Shown here: positions 17,117 to 25,357 of the stretch, one piece after another | Position numbering within the stretch: position 1 is the first letter of the stretch | Layout: each line of letters opens with the position of its first letter | Source of the DNA: Acidobacteriaceae bacterium | GTDB lineage: Bacteria; Acidobacteriota; Terriglobia; Bryobacterales; Bryobacteraceae | Direction of reading: 5' to 3' | Assembly: GCA_020247055.1 (NCBI GenBank) | Contig: JADCJL010000157.1 | Location: forward strand, 1-33,062 | Length of the DNA stretch: 33,062 nucleotides | Program-made: the position numbers and the translations under genes | The notes under the pieces: model-generated | The model's database searches: none | The model's input: the letters and a program-made list of their open reading frames with translations, nothing else | What the model was told of the DNA's origin: nothing

Positions 17117-17899
17117 TTAGCACAGCGCCAGGGGCCGCAGCGGCGCTCCGGTAGCGCCTTCCAGTTTGAGCGGCGCCCCGATAAAAAGAAACTCGCTTAC
17201 CCCGGCCGCGGCTAACTCCTCGAGGTACAAGGCCTCAATCAGATGAATCCCACACTCATAGAGCAGATGCACATGCACCGGCATGTCCGGCGCCGGAACC
17301 CGCTCAAACGCTACCGTATCCGAACCCACCGCCGCCGGCTTCCGGGCACTTAACCACTTCGCCCCGGCCAACCCCGGCCCCGGCCCCCGCGGCGCCCCGC
17401 CCATCGCGTTGATGTACTGTCCCGCGTCCCGCCAGTACTGCGCCCACCCGGTCCGCAACAGCACGACGTCCCCTTCCTGAATGGCCGCGCCCCTGCTTTC
17501 GAGCATCTCCGGCGTGATTTCGACGTCCTCCCCCAGCGGACCATCCTGCGCAAAGTCGAGCAGCACCCCGCGCCGGACCAGCGGCGCAATCCCGTCGGCC
17601 GCATGGACGCTGAGGCCCCCGGCGTAACTCTGCCGGCCGCTCGCTTCGACGCCACCGTGCAGCAGCCCACCGCAGGAAAAATGGCCGAACCCATCCATAT
17701 GCGTCCCAACGTGCGAACCCATCGCAATCGCGTCCGCGGCCGAGCTATGGCCCGCCGGCGTCAGCACATCGCCGTGTTTTTTCGTCAGGCCAAACAGATA
17801 CGGCGGATGCGACGGATGGTGCGGCATGCCGACAAAATACGGTTGCGCCAGGTCAAACACCCGCGCGCCCCGCCCGGCCTCCCACCAACTCGCGGCCAC
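17117..17899 (-). CDS. Cyclase-family (kynurenine formamidase-like) metal hydrolase
   Basis: A 260-residue member of the Pfam Cyclase family, which includes kynurenine formamidase and isatin hydrolase, metal-dependent enzymes acting on cyclic amides or formamides. The metal motif HVGTHMDGFGH (H63, H67, D69, H73) is present with Phe where many members have Pro. Further family features are EGDVVLLRTGW and the C-terminal LIEALYLEELAAAGVSEFLFIGAPLKLEGATGAPLRPLAL. Start chosen at GTG 17899, which shares one base with the TAG stop of the antiporter (TAGTG), a typical translational-coupling arrangement. An ATG at 17989 would add 30 residues overlapping the antiporter gene and unlike the family N-terminus. 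Its exact substrate cannot be told. Confidence 0.85.
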   Translation of the reverse strand: MAASWWEAGRGARVFDLAQPYFVGMPHHPSHPPYLFGLTKKHGDVLTPAGHSSAADAIAMGSHVGTHMDGFGHFSCGGLLHGGVEASGRQSYAGGLSVHAADGIAPLVRRGVLLDFAQDGPLGEDVEITPEMLESRGAAIQEGDVVLLRTGWAQYWRDAGQYINAMGGAPRGPGPGLAGAKWLSARKPAAVGSDTVAFERVPAPDMPVHVHLLYECGIHLIEALYLEELAAAGVSEFLFIGAPLKLEGATGAPLRPLALC

Positions 17900-18996
17900 T
17901 AGTGCTTCGCCCCCGGCAGTTCGGGCAGAAAGTAGAACACCGCGCCCATGATCAGATACACCGCCAGCAGTTGCACCCCCTCCATCCAATTACTCTCACC
18001 ATCGTTGGCAATCTGCGCGGTAATCAGCACACTCGCGGTCACCGCCAGCACCTCGGCCGGGGTAAACACCAGGTTCATCGGATGCGGCCCCACCCAGTAA
18101 CTGGCCATCACCAGCACCGGCGCGACAAACAGCGCCACCTGAATACTCGAACCGACGGCGATGCCCACCGCCAGATCCATCCGATTCTTCATCGCCACCA
18201 GAATTGCCGTCGAATGCTCGGCCGCGTTACCGATCACCGCCACCACAATCACACCGACAAACACGCTGGTCATCCCGAACGAGTGCGCCGCTGCCTCGAC
18301 CGACCCCACCAGAATCTCCGAAATCCACGCAATCATCGCCGTCGACAGCGACAGCACGGCGATCGACCGCCCCTTCGACCACGCCACCTCCTCGCCGCCG
18401 TGCGCCTGCCCGCCCTCGCCGCCAAACAGCGCCTTGTGCGTAATCAGCGCAAAGATCAGACTCAGCACGTAGACGAGCAACAGGACAATCGATATCTCCA
18501 GACTCAGCGCCCCTTCGGCCACCGGCGTCGGCGGCGCCGCCAGATGGTGAAACGCCGCCGGCATCACCAGCGAAATCGCCGCCAGCATCAACATGGTCGC
18601 CTGATTATTGGCCGCCGTCCGGTTGAACTGCTGCGTCTTGAACCGCGCGCCGCCCGCTACCATCGACAGGCCCAGCACCAGCAGCACGTTGCCGATGATC
18701 GATCCCGTCAACGACGCCTTCACCACATCGTGCAAACCCTTTTCGAGCGCCACCATGGCGATGATCAGTTCGGCCGCATTGCCGAAGGTGGCGTTCAACA
18801 GGGCGCCCACGCCCTCGCCCGTATGGGTCGCCAGGTTCTCGGTCGCCTTCCCCATCCAACCCGCCAGCGGCAGAATCGACAGGCAGGCCGTCACGAAGAT
18901 CAGCGTCGAACTCTCGGGCGAAGCAAATCGCAGATAGATCGCCACCGGGACAAACACCAGCAACCAGTTTAAAGAAGGCTTAAGTAAGGAACTCAT
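17899..18996 (-). CDS. cax: Calcium/proton antiporter (CaCA superfamily, Cax/ChaA-like)
   Basis: About 365 residues, 10-11 membrane helices. The two alpha-repeat signatures of the cation/Ca2+ exchanger superfamily are clear: [20 protein letters not shown] in the first half and [20 protein letters not shown] in the second, each with the ion-binding Glu in NAAE. A short acidic/His-rich loop ([12 protein letters not shown]) separates the halves, as in Cax proteins. It would export Ca2+ in exchange for protons across the inner membrane. ATG 18996 begins five bases after the PEP carboxykinase stop; a TTG at 19023 within that gene is an alternative. No good ribosome-binding site is seen, so coupling to upstream translation is likely. 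Its stop overlaps the next gene's GTG. Confidence 0.92.
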   Translation of the reverse strand: MSSLLKPSLNWLLVFVPVAIYLRFASPESSTLIFVTACLSILPLAGWMGKATENLATHTGEGVGALLNATFGNAAELIIAMVALEKGLHDVVKASLTGSIIGNVLLVLGLSMVAGGARFKTQQFNRTAANNQATMLMLAAISLVMPAAFHHLAAPPTPVAEGALSLEISIVLLLVYVLSLIFALITHKALFGGEGGQAHGGEEVAWSKGRSIAVLSLSTAMIAWISEILVGSVEAAAHSFGMTSVFVGVIVVAVIGNAAEHSTAILVAMKNRMDLAVGIAVGSSIQVALFVAPVLVMASYWVGPHPMNLVFTPAEVLAVTASVLITAQIANDGESNWMEGVQLLAVYLIMGAVFYFLPELPGAKH

Positions 18997-19001
18997 CCGC
19001 G

Positions 19002-20825
19002 TTAGTCCAACCGAAGACGGCAAATCAGCAACTCCCGCTCGTAGATCATCTCCGGCGGCAGGTGGTCATGTAAGTGGATAAAGAGCTCTTCGTGGCCGAT
19101 AACTTCCGAAATCCACTCGGCGCCCCGGAATCTTTGCAACTCCTCGAAGGTTTCCCTCGGAAACGGCAGCCCCGACCAGTCGATATCTTCATAGCGCGGC
19201 ATCCAGCCAATGGGCGTCTCGCGCGCCAGCGCCCGCACGCGACTGCGGTCGACGATCCACTTCAAAATGCGCATATTCTCGCCAAACCCCGGCCACAAAA
19301 AGCGGCCATCGCCATCCTTCCGGAACCAGTTGACGTGGAATACGCGCGGCGTCTCCGTCAGCGTCCGCTGCATCTTTAGCCAGTGCCGGAAGTAATCCCC
19401 CATGTGGTAGCCGCAGAAGGGCAGCATCGCCATCGGATCGCGCCGCACCTTGCCTTGTTCGCCGAACGCCGCCGCCGTGGTTTCAGAACCCATCGTCGCG
19501 CCGATGTACACCCCCGAACTCCAGTTGAACGCCTGATAGACCAGCGGAATGGTCGACGCGCGCCTGCCGCCGAACACGATGGCGCTCAGCGGCACCCCGT
19601 TGGGGTCCTCCCACGCCGGGTCGATCGTCGGGCATTGCGCGGCCGGGGCCGTAAACCGGGCGTTCGGATGCGCCGCCTTCCGCCCCGAAGCCGGGGTCCA
19701 CTCGTTTCCCTGCCAGTCGAGGCAGCGTTCGGGCGGCGTCTCGGTCATCCCCTCCCACCACACCCCGCCGCCGGGTGTCAGCGCCACGTTCGTGAAGATC
19801 GTATTCTTCCGCAGCGTTGCCATCGCGTTCGGGTTGGTGTGCGTGCCAGTCCCCGGCGCTACGCCAAAAAACCCAGCCTCCGGGTTTATGGCCCGCAGCG
19901 TGCCTTTTTCGTCCGGCTTAATCCAGGCGATGTCGTCGCCGACCGTCCACACCTTCCAGCCTGGAAATGCCGCTGGCGGAATCAGCATCGCCAGGTTGGT
20001 CTTGCCGCAGGCGCTCGGGAACGCGGCGGCGAGATACGTCTTTTCCCCCTGCGGATTCTCGACACCGAGAATGAGCATATGCTCGGCCATCCAGCCCTCG
20101 TCCCGGGCCATGTTCGAAGCAATCCGCAGCGCAAAACACTTTTTCCCGAGCAGGGCGTTGCCGCCGTAACCCGATCCGTATGACCAGATTTCGCGGCTCT
20201 CCGGGAAGTGCACAATGTACTTTTCCTGGTTGCAGGGCCACGGAACGTCCGTCTCGCCGGGCGCCAACGGCGCGCCCACGCTGTGGACGCACGGCACGAC
20301 GCGCTTGAAGTTCTTGTCAATCAGCTTGAAGACCGGCAGGCCGATGCGCGCCATAATCCGCGTATTGACGACCACATACGGCGAATCGGTCAGCTGCACC
20401 CCGATCTGCGACATCGGCGAACCGATCGGCCCCATGCTGAACGGCAGCACATACATCGTCCGGCCCTGCATGCAGCCATGGAAAAGCCCCTTCAACTTCC
20501 GGCGCATTTTGAAAGGGTCTTCCCAGTTGTTCATCGGCCCGGCGCTGTCCTTCGACAAAGAACAGATAAACGTCCGGTCCTCGACGCGCGCCACGTCACT
20601 GGCGTGCGAACGGGCATAATAGCAGCCTGGCCACTGCTCCTGGTTCAGCTCGATGAGCGTACCGGAATCGACCATCTGCCGGCACAACTCGGCCCGCTCC
20701 TGCTCGGAGCCATCCACCCAGTGAATCGCCGCCGGTCTCGTCAGGTGGGCTATCTTCTCCACCCATTTCAGTAGGTGCTGGTTCTCGCTGAGCGGGCGAG
20801 ACGGATCGCGGGGATTTTTTGGCAT
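19002..20825 (-). CDS. pckG: Phosphoenolpyruvate carboxykinase (GTP)
   Basis: A 607-residue enzyme converting oxaloacetate plus GTP to phosphoenolpyruvate, CO2 and GDP, the entry to gluconeogenesis. GTP-type signatures: the P-loop FPSACGKTN (269-277), metal and nucleotide motif GDDIAW (296-301), [16 protein letters not shown] (about 214-229) and GPMNNWEDP (96-104). The reading frame stays open upstream of ATG 20825, but that stretch does not resemble the family and overlaps the preceding Hsp70-like gene; [11 protein letters not shown] with [11 protein letters not shown] matches the expected N-terminus and length. It lies 40 bp downstream of the Hsp70-like gene and 5 bp upstream of the antiporter. 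Confidence 0.96.
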   Translation of the reverse strand: MPKNPRDPSRPLSENQHLLKWVEKIAHLTRPAAIHWVDGSEQERAELCRQMVDSGTLIELNQEQWPGCYYARSHASDVARVEDRTFICSLSKDSAGPMNNWEDPFKMRRKLKGLFHGCMQGRTMYVLPFSMGPIGSPMSQIGVQLTDSPYVVVNTRIMARIGLPVFKLIDKNFKRVVPCVHSVGAPLAPGETDVPWPCNQEKYIVHFPESREIWSYGSGYGGNALLGKKCFALRIASNMARDEGWMAEHMLILGVENPQGEKTYLAAAFPSACGKTNLAMLIPPAAFPGWKVWTVGDDIAWIKPDEKGTLRAINPEAGFFGVAPGTGTHTNPNAMATLRKNTIFTNVALTPGGGVWWEGMTETPPERCLDWQGNEWTPASGRKAAHPNARFTAPAAQCPTIDPAWEDPNGVPLSAIVFGGRRASTIPLVYQAFNWSSGVYIGATMGSETTAAAFGEQGKVRRDPMAMLPFCGYHMGDYFRHWLKMQRTLTETPRVFHVNWFRKDGDGRFLWPGFGENMRILKWIVDRSRVRALARETPIGWMPRYEDIDWSGLPFPRETFEELQRFRGAEWISEVIGHEELFIHLHDHLPPEMIYERELLICRLRLD

Positions 20826-20865
20826 GGTCAAAAAGAGTTGGGGATCTACAACCGCAACTCCCCGA

Positions 20866-22425
20866 TTATCTCGCAGCCGCCCGCCTCCCGGCAGCGGGGC
20901 GTCCCCCCTTACCCGGAACGATCGGCGGACTCCCGGCGCCCCACCGGCCCAGCCGGTACCGGCGCAGATAGCCCGCGCTCCGGTTGGCAATCTCCACTTC
21001 CAACTCGCCTCCCGCTCCGCAGCGATAAGTTTCCACGATCTGCTGGCCGAGATGCGCATGGCCGACCGGAATCGCCGCAAGGTCGGCGACCTCCCGCAGC
21101 GCCGGTGCCAGCGGAAAAAGGATCTCATCCCAAACCGTAATCGCCCCATCGGGCTGACCCCACTCATTGAGAAGCGAACACTCGAGATAGCGAAAATGGC
21201 CAATGTTATGCACCGCCGTGTAAGTCCGCTGCCGCTCAAGCGGCGGCCCTCCCACCCGCGGCAACTCCGTGCCCTTGGCAAACAGCGGGTCAAAACGCAT
21301 GAGCCGTCCGCTATCGCCCTCCCGCCACACGCCGAAGTAGCGGCTGAAGCGGTCGCGCAGTTGGTACCCCGAACTCTGATCGGCCTGAATGGCCAGACCG
21401 ATGGCCGTCGCCGCCCGCGTGTAAGGGCTGCGCTTCACCTTGCGCCCGTAGGTCTCGCGCAGCAGCCGGGCCACCAGCGGCAGCTCACTGCCCCCGCCGG
21501 TAACATAAATCGCTTCGAGACTCTGCGTCCGCGAGGTCAGATCGGCCACCGCATGCACCGTCTCCTCCACCAGCCCCTGACAGCGATCGTAGAAGTCGCT
21601 TACCGGTACCGTCACCGAAGCCAGTCCCGGCCGGACCACATCCAGGTCCACCACTAGTTTTTTCGAGTTCGGCGCCAAGCCTTCCTTCCGCATCCGGCAC
21701 TCCTCGACCAGCCGGAACATCTCCCCCTGCGACAACTCCTCCTGGTCCGGCATCACCAACTCCGCCAGCACCCCGTCAAAGTCATCGCCGCCCAGCATCG
21801 GGATCCCCTCGCTGGCCACCACCGCATGAGACCGGTCGTCCATCTCCACGAGCGAAGCGTCAAAAGTGCCGCCCCCCAGGTCGTAAATCAGAACATGTTC
21901 CTTGACCTTGGCCGTCGCCCGGTGGCTGTGCCCGTACTCTATCGACGCCGCCGAAGGCTCGTTCAACAGACCGAGCACCGAAAATCCGGCTGCGGCAAAT
22001 GCATCCACCGTCAGGAACCGCTGGTTCGAGTTGGCGCCCGCCGGCACCCCCAGCATCACCTCCAGCAGCTCCCCCCGCTTTCCCGGCAGATTCGACGCCT
22101 CCGTCAAGGCCGTCCGCAGCGCTCCGGCCAACTCGGCCAACAACGTCGCCAGGGGCATTTCGAGCCCCCCGATCGTCACCGGCGTCTGCGGGCCGGCATC
22201 GGCTAAAATCCGCTTCAACGACCGGACCACCGTCGCCCGCGGATCCTCCTGCAGGCTCCAGGCCTGCCATCCGTAAACCCGCCGCCCGGCGATCACCGCC
22301 GCCAGCGGAGGAAACCAGTCATAAGCCCCTCCGTCCGGGCCCTCAAACGTCACCACCGGATAGTTGCCGCGATCGCATGCTGCCACCACCACACGAGTGG
22401 TGCCAAAATCAATGCCCAGCCTCAT
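20866..22425 (-). CDS. Hsp70-family (DnaK-like) protein with short atypical C-terminus
   Basis: About 519 residues. The ATPase half has the Hsp70/actin phosphate motifs: RLGIDFGTT at the N-terminus, [29 protein letters not shown] and [15 protein letters not shown]. The expected substrate-binding half is reduced to about 150 residues with no lid helices or EEVD-like end, so this is a DnaK relative of unknown client rather than the housekeeping chaperone. No DnaJ or GrpE gene is close. Start: ATG 22425 fits the family start (MRLGID); ATG 22443 six codons upstream has a better ribosome-binding site (GGGAGG) and is a real alternative. The gene is divergent from the LysR regulator gene, with under 85 bp between starts, so shared control is possible. 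Confidence 0.85.
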   Translation of the reverse strand: MRLGIDFGTTRVVVAACDRGNYPVVTFEGPDGGAYDWFPPLAAVIAGRRVYGWQAWSLQEDPRATVVRSLKRILADAGPQTPVTIGGLEMPLATLLAELAGALRTALTEASNLPGKRGELLEVMLGVPAGANSNQRFLTVDAFAAAGFSVLGLLNEPSAASIEYGHSHRATAKVKEHVLIYDLGGGTFDASLVEMDDRSHAVVASEGIPMLGGDDFDGVLAELVMPDQEELSQGEMFRLVEECRMRKEGLAPNSKKLVVDLDVVRPGLASVTVPVSDFYDRCQGLVEETVHAVADLTSRTQSLEAIYVTGGGSELPLVARLLRETYGRKVKRSPYTRAATAIGLAIQADQSSGYQLRDRFSRYFGVWREGDSGRLMRFDPLFAKGTELPRVGGPPLERQRTYTAVHNIGHFRYLECSLLNEWGQPDGAITVWDEILFPLAPALREVADLAAIPVGHAHLGQQIVETYRCGAGGELEVEIANRSAGYLRRYRLGRWGAGSPPIVPGKGGRPAAGRRAAAR

Positions 22426-22473
22426 GCGCTCAGGATACCCCATTCCCCCTCCCGGCCTCTGCTGCAAATGCGG

Positions 22474-22489
22474 TACAATCTCGGCGAGA
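22474..22489 (+). promoter_or_regulatory. Candidate LysR promoter and operator
   Basis: TACAAT (22474-22479) could be a -10 box for the LysR gene, though no clear -35 was found. It runs into a perfect 11-bp palindrome TCTCGGCGAGA (22479-22489), 19 bases before the LysR ATG. Self-repression through this site is a guess based on position. Confidence 0.3.
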
Positions 22490-22508
22490 CCATACCGTTC
22501 TTCCGCCG

Positions 22509-23417
22509 ATGGATCTAGACCAGCTTCATACGTTCCTTGAGATTGTCCGCCTCAAAAGCTTCTCGAAAGCGGCGTTGACCTGTTTTCGGACCCAGCCGGC
22601 CATCAGCGCTCAGGTGCGCCAACTCGAACAGGAGCTCAACACCACGCTCTTTGAACGCCTCGGCACGCGCATCTCCCTCACCACCGCGGGCAAGATCTTC
22701 GCCGAATACGCCGAACAGATTCTCGACCTCCGCCGCCAGGCGCAGGACTCCATCAACGAACTCGAAAAGGTGCCGCGCGGGGAACTCGTCATCGCCGCCA
22801 ACGAAGCCACGTGCCTCTACGTGCTGCCCGACGTCTTCAGCCAGTTTAAGAAGCTATTCCCCAACGTCCAGTTGCATGTCGACCGCTCCTATGGCTCGCG
22901 CGTCGTCGAAGCCGTTCTCGACAACCTCGCCGACTTCGGGATCTGCCAGTTTCCGATTCAGGAGAAAAAGCTCCAGGTCGTGTTGATTCACACCGATGAG
23001 ATCAAGTTGATCTGCTCGCCCTCCCACCCGTTGGCCGCCGCCACCCTGATCACCCCGGAAGATCTCCTCGGCCATCCGCTGCTGCTCCCCAAAGCCGGCA
23101 CCACCCGCAGCCGCCTGAACGTTTGGATGGAGAATGTCGAGGATAGTACTCAGATCTCGATGGAGCTCGACTCGACGGAAATGATGAAGCGATTCGTCAT
23201 GGCCGGCCTCGGCGTCGCTTTCCTGTCTACCTCCAGTTGTGCCGAGGAGGTAGCGGAGGGAAAACTCGTCGCCATCGGTCTCTCCCCCGAGCCCATGCTG
23301 CGCCGCCTCGGGCTCATTTATCGGAAAGATAAGGCACTCTCTAAGGCGTCGCTCGGCCTGATTCAGGTTATCCTGAATCAGGCCGCCATCACGGTCGGCA
23401 GCGCCAGTAACGGTTAG
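22509..23417 (+). CDS. LysR-type transcriptional regulator
   Basis: A 302-residue regulator. Residues 1-60 form the winged helix-turn-helix (DQLHTFLEIVRLKSFSKAAL, TQPAISAQVRQLEQELNTTL, FERLGTRISLTTAGK), and about 90-295 the periplasmic-binding-like effector domain (RGELVIAANEATCLYVLPDV, LICSPSHPLAA, MMKRFVMAGLGVAFLS). The N-terminus is closest in style to CysB/CbbR-type regulators, but the effector cannot be named. The ATG at 22509 is fixed by the standard MDLDQLHTFL start. It is divergent from the Hsp70-like/PEP carboxykinase run, a typical target arrangement for LysR proteins. Its 3' end contains a 14-bp perfect inverted repeat. Confidence 0.93.
   Translation: MDLDQLHTFLEIVRLKSFSKAALTCFRTQPAISAQVRQLEQELNTTLFERLGTRISLTTAGKIFAEYAEQILDLRRQAQDSINELEKVPRGELVIAANEATCLYVLPDVFSQFKKLFPNVQLHVDRSYGSRVVEAVLDNLADFGICQFPIQEKKLQVVLIHTDEIKLICSPSHPLAAATLITPEDLLGHPLLLPKAGTTRSRLNVWMENVEDSTQISMELDSTEMMKRFVMAGLGVAFLSTSSCAEEVAEGKLVAIGLSPEPMLRRLGLIYRKDKALSKASLGLIQVILNQAAITVGSASNG
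23354..23385. repeat. Perfect 14-bp inverted repeat inside the LysR coding sequence
   Basis: CGGCCTGATTCAGG (23354-23367), loop TTAT (23368-23371), then CCTGAATCAGGCCG (23372-23385). All 14 pairs are Watson-Crick. It ends 32 bases before the LysR stop and encodes roughly GLIQVILNQA. No T-tract follows, so it is not a simple intrinsic terminator. Confidence 0.85.
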
Positions 23418-23433
23418 TTTTCACGCTTTCTCC

Positions 23434-23811
23434 ATGGGCCGTAACACCTTCAAGACCTCGACGATTCTCGTCTCCGACCGTCACGGTCTGCGCGTCTATC
23501 CCTCCCGCGCCGCAATGCCCCCGCACCTGCGCACCCGCCTCGATCAATCCCTCAACGGCGGTATGGCGGCGACCGTGCTGATCGCCGACCCTCGCGGGCG
23601 TGATGAGATCCTGAAAACGCTGCGCGGCGAAGTCTCCGCGCTCAATGATGGAGTCCCTGGGCTTGCCCGCCGCCGTTCCCGGGAAACCGAAACCACCCTG
23701 GCCGCCGGACCCGTCTGGCTCCGGTCGCGTGTTGTCCGGTTGCTGATTGCTTTCGGGGTTCCATTCCTGTTTGGCCTGGGGTTCTGGGCTCTACTCGCTT
23801 TTCATCGGTAG
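23434..23811 (+). CDS. Small protein with a C-terminal membrane anchor, function unknown
   Basis: A 125-residue protein that I do not recognise. The N-terminal about 95 residues are soluble, with beta-like stretches (TSTILVSDRHGLRVYPS, ATVLIADPRG) and a basic linker (GLARRRSRETE). Residues about 98-122 form one hydrophobic helix (VVRLLIAFGVPFLFGLGFWA), so it is a tail-anchored or single-pass membrane protein. It starts 16 bp after the LysR stop and may be cotranscribed. No signal peptide, Cys motif or catalytic pattern is visible. It precedes a degenerate GGDEF-like and a PilZ gene, which makes a role near cyclic-di-GMP control conceivable but unproven. Confidence 0.7.
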   Translation: MGRNTFKTSTILVSDRHGLRVYPSRAAMPPHLRTRLDQSLNGGMAATVLIADPRGRDEILKTLRGEVSALNDGVPGLARRRSRETETTLAAGPVWLRSRVVRLLIAFGVPFLFGLGFWALLAFHR

Positions 23812-23884
23812 TACTCCCTGGCGTACTAAATTAAAAAAATTGCCGATCGGGTCGATACCTTGTGTTGTTGCTGGAGACGCCAGC
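23809..23884 (+). promoter_or_regulatory. Spacer with AT-rich island and two small inverted repeats
   Basis: TAGTAC (23809-23814) and GTACTA (23823-23828) form an inverted repeat, followed by an AT-only run (23824-23841, mostly A) in an otherwise GC-rich window. Further on GCTGG-AGACG-CCAGC (23870-23884) could form a small stem that overlaps GGAGA, the only ribosome-binding-like sequence ahead of ATG 23890. The island is the best place for a promoter of the GGDEF-like/PilZ pair. Confidence 0.3.
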
Positions 23885-23889
23885 CCATA

Positions 23890-24912
23890 ATGATCACCCT
23901 CACCCCCCCCTCTCCAACCGCCCCCTCCCTCAGCGCCTCGCGCGCCGACGCGCTGATTGCGGCTTACCGTTCCCTGACGGAATATCTGATCGAGGAAGTC
24001 TTCGGCCATCCGATCGCTAAACCTGATAACCCGACTGGCGCAGAACGACAAGCGAACGCGGCGTCTCCCGCGCACGGCAGCGCGACGCAAATCGATCTGC
24101 TCAAGCTCAAGATTCACACCCGCCTCATGGCCATCACGCGCCATTCCACTCCCGAAGAGATTCTTTCGGCCTCCAGCACAATTCAGGAATCATTCGCCGA
24201 ACTCTCGGCCGTCTGGGGCCTGCTCGACGCTTCCGTCCACCAGAACATCGAGTCCGTGAACCACTCGCGGCAGGCCGCCCCGCCAACCGCCGCCCCGGCC
24301 GCGACACCTGCGGCCGCCGCAGCGCCGCCCCCCAGCCCGGAGCCGCCCATCAAACCAGCGCCGACACCCGATCCAGCGCCAGCACCCAAACCAGCGCCGG
24401 CACCCGATCCAGCGCCAGCACCCGATCCAGTGCCGGCACCCAAACCAGCGCCGCCGCCCAATCCTGACGATTCCCTTAAGCTCCAGCCGCGCGCCCTCTT
24501 CCCGTTCGCCCTCAACGAAGCCCGCACTTGCCCGGGATCCTATCTCGCCGTTCTCCCCATCGAGCGTTTCGCCATCTACCAATCCCGCTTCGGCGCCAAG
24601 GTCTGTGAGGAAATCTTTCACTTTTTCGTCCTTTACCTCACGCGCCGTCTGCGCCCCACCGACCAAATCTTCCACTGGGCTCCCGGCGTAGTCCTCGCCA
24701 TCATCCAGCGTCCGATCACCCTCGACTCGGTCCGCGCCGAGTTTGTCCGCTTCGGCCTCAACAAGATCGAACAGAGCGTCCCGCTAGGGGAAGGACGCTT
24801 CTTTAACCTCGTCATGGCCTCCAACTTTGCCGTTCTCGGCGTCGAGAAGACCGCCACCAACGACCAAATCGTCCAGAAGATTGAAAACCTTCTCAAAATC
24901 AGCGCCGCCTAG
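23890..24912 (+). CDS. Degenerate GGDEF-like protein with proline-rich linker
   Basis: A 340-residue protein in three parts. Residues about 15-125 are helical (ALIAAYRSLTEYLIEEVFG, TPEEILSASSTIQESFAELS). Residues about 127-192 form a Pro/Ala linker built partly from six PAPxPx units. Residues about 200-340 resemble a GGDEF (diguanylate cyclase) fold: LAVLPIERFAIYQSRFGAKV looks like the D-x-D-x-F-K region, and LRPTDQIFHWAPGVVLAIIQ occupies the place of R-x-GGDEF-x-x-L. The signature is APGVV (264-268), and the metal-binding acids are missing, so it cannot be an ordinary cyclase. An effector-binding or scaffold role is inferred. Start: ATG 23890 was preferred over TTG 23860, whose added residues are Cys/Trp-rich and unlike coding sequence. 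A PilZ gene follows 37 bp downstream. Confidence 0.65.
   Translation: MITLTPPSPTAPSLSASRADALIAAYRSLTEYLIEEVFGHPIAKPDNPTGAERQANAASPAHGSATQIDLLKLKIHTRLMAITRHSTPEEILSASSTIQESFAELSAVWGLLDASVHQNIESVNHSRQAAPPTAAPAATPAAAAAPPPSPEPPIKPAPTPDPAPAPKPAPAPDPAPAPDPVPAPKPAPPPNPDDSLKLQPRALFPFALNEARTCPGSYLAVLPIERFAIYQSRFGAKVCEEIFHFFVLYLTRRLRPTDQIFHWAPGVVLAIIQRPITLDSVRAEFVRFGLNKIEQSVPLGEGRFFNLVMASNFAVLGVEKTATNDQIVQKIENLLKISAA
24355..24462 (+). repeat. Six 18-bp tandem repeats in the linker of the GGDEF-like gene
   Basis: Six copies of CCAGCGCC(G/A)GCACCC(G/A)A(T/A)-type units. Each encodes six residues: PAPTPD, PAPAPK, PAPAPD, PAPAPD, PVPAPK, PAPPPN. Asp and Lys vary at the sixth position. The array should form a stiff extended linker and could change length by slippage. 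Confidence 0.85.
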
Positions 24913-24949
24913 GCCGAAATACTTTCATAGCCCGGGAAGGACAGTCGAA

Positions 24950-25336
24950 ATGATCCATGTGGAAAGGCGGAAACAGACTCGCATCAAGTTCGAAAGCAAT
25001 CTGACCATTGAGGTGCTGGGCGATCATCCCCCCACCCACCTGGGTTCGAACAAGATTCCCGGCCTCATGGTTGACGTCTCCACCGATGGCCTGCGCTTTC
25101 TCAGCCCCATCGACGTACCCGCCGGTTCCGCCATCCGCATCGACCGCGACAACGAAATGATCCTCGGCGAAGTCTGTTACAACGAACCACACTCCGATGG
25201 GCAGTTTCACCTCGGCATCCTCTTCCGGCAGGTACTGGCCAGCCTCCGCGACCTCGAACCGCTCCTGGCCGCCCTGCAAGGCTACGAGGAAGACGCCAAG
25301 TCCGATACTCGCGATGCCCGGTCAACCCGCCGGTAG
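24950..25336 (+). CDS. PilZ-domain protein, probable cyclic-di-GMP receptor
   Basis: A 128-residue single-domain PilZ protein. Both ligand motifs are present: RxxxR as RKQTR (R7, R11) and (D/N)xSxxG as DVSTDG (D42, S44, G47), so cyclic-di-GMP binding is likely. The rest follows the family beta-barrel (GSAIRIDRDNEMILGEVCYN, FHLGILFRQVLASL). ATG 24950 is preceded by GAAGGA at workable spacing. It lies 37 bp after the degenerate GGDEF-like gene and 21 bp before an RmlD-like reductase gene, so co-transcription is plausible. Such adaptors often act on motility, secretion or polysaccharide export; the target here is unknown. Confidence 0.88.
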   Translation: MIHVERRKQTRIKFESNLTIEVLGDHPPTHLGSNKIPGLMVDVSTDGLRFLSPIDVPAGSAIRIDRDNEMILGEVCYNEPHSDGQFHLGILFRQVLASLRDLEPLLAALQGYEEDAKSDTRDARSTRR

Positions 25337-25357
25337 ACCCGTGCTATTCTGCTCTTC

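Noticed and set aside
17900-17989. An upstream ATG for the cyclase-family protein
   Set aside because: It would overlap the antiporter gene by 91 bp, while GTG 17899 gives TAGTG coupling and a normal family N-terminus.
17902-18972. A 356-codon + frame opposite the antiporter gene
   Set aside because: Very high Arg/His content and no domain. It is the complement of a gene with clear CaCA motifs.
20826-21293. A longer N-terminus for PEP carboxykinase
   Set aside because: The extension overlaps the Hsp70-like gene in another frame and does not resemble the enzyme. ATG 20825 gives the normal length.
23809-23842. An intrinsic terminator after the small membrane protein gene
   Set aside because: The inverted repeat is followed by A residues, not T, on the + strand, and the stem is only 6 bp. 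It is more likely a promoter-side AT island.
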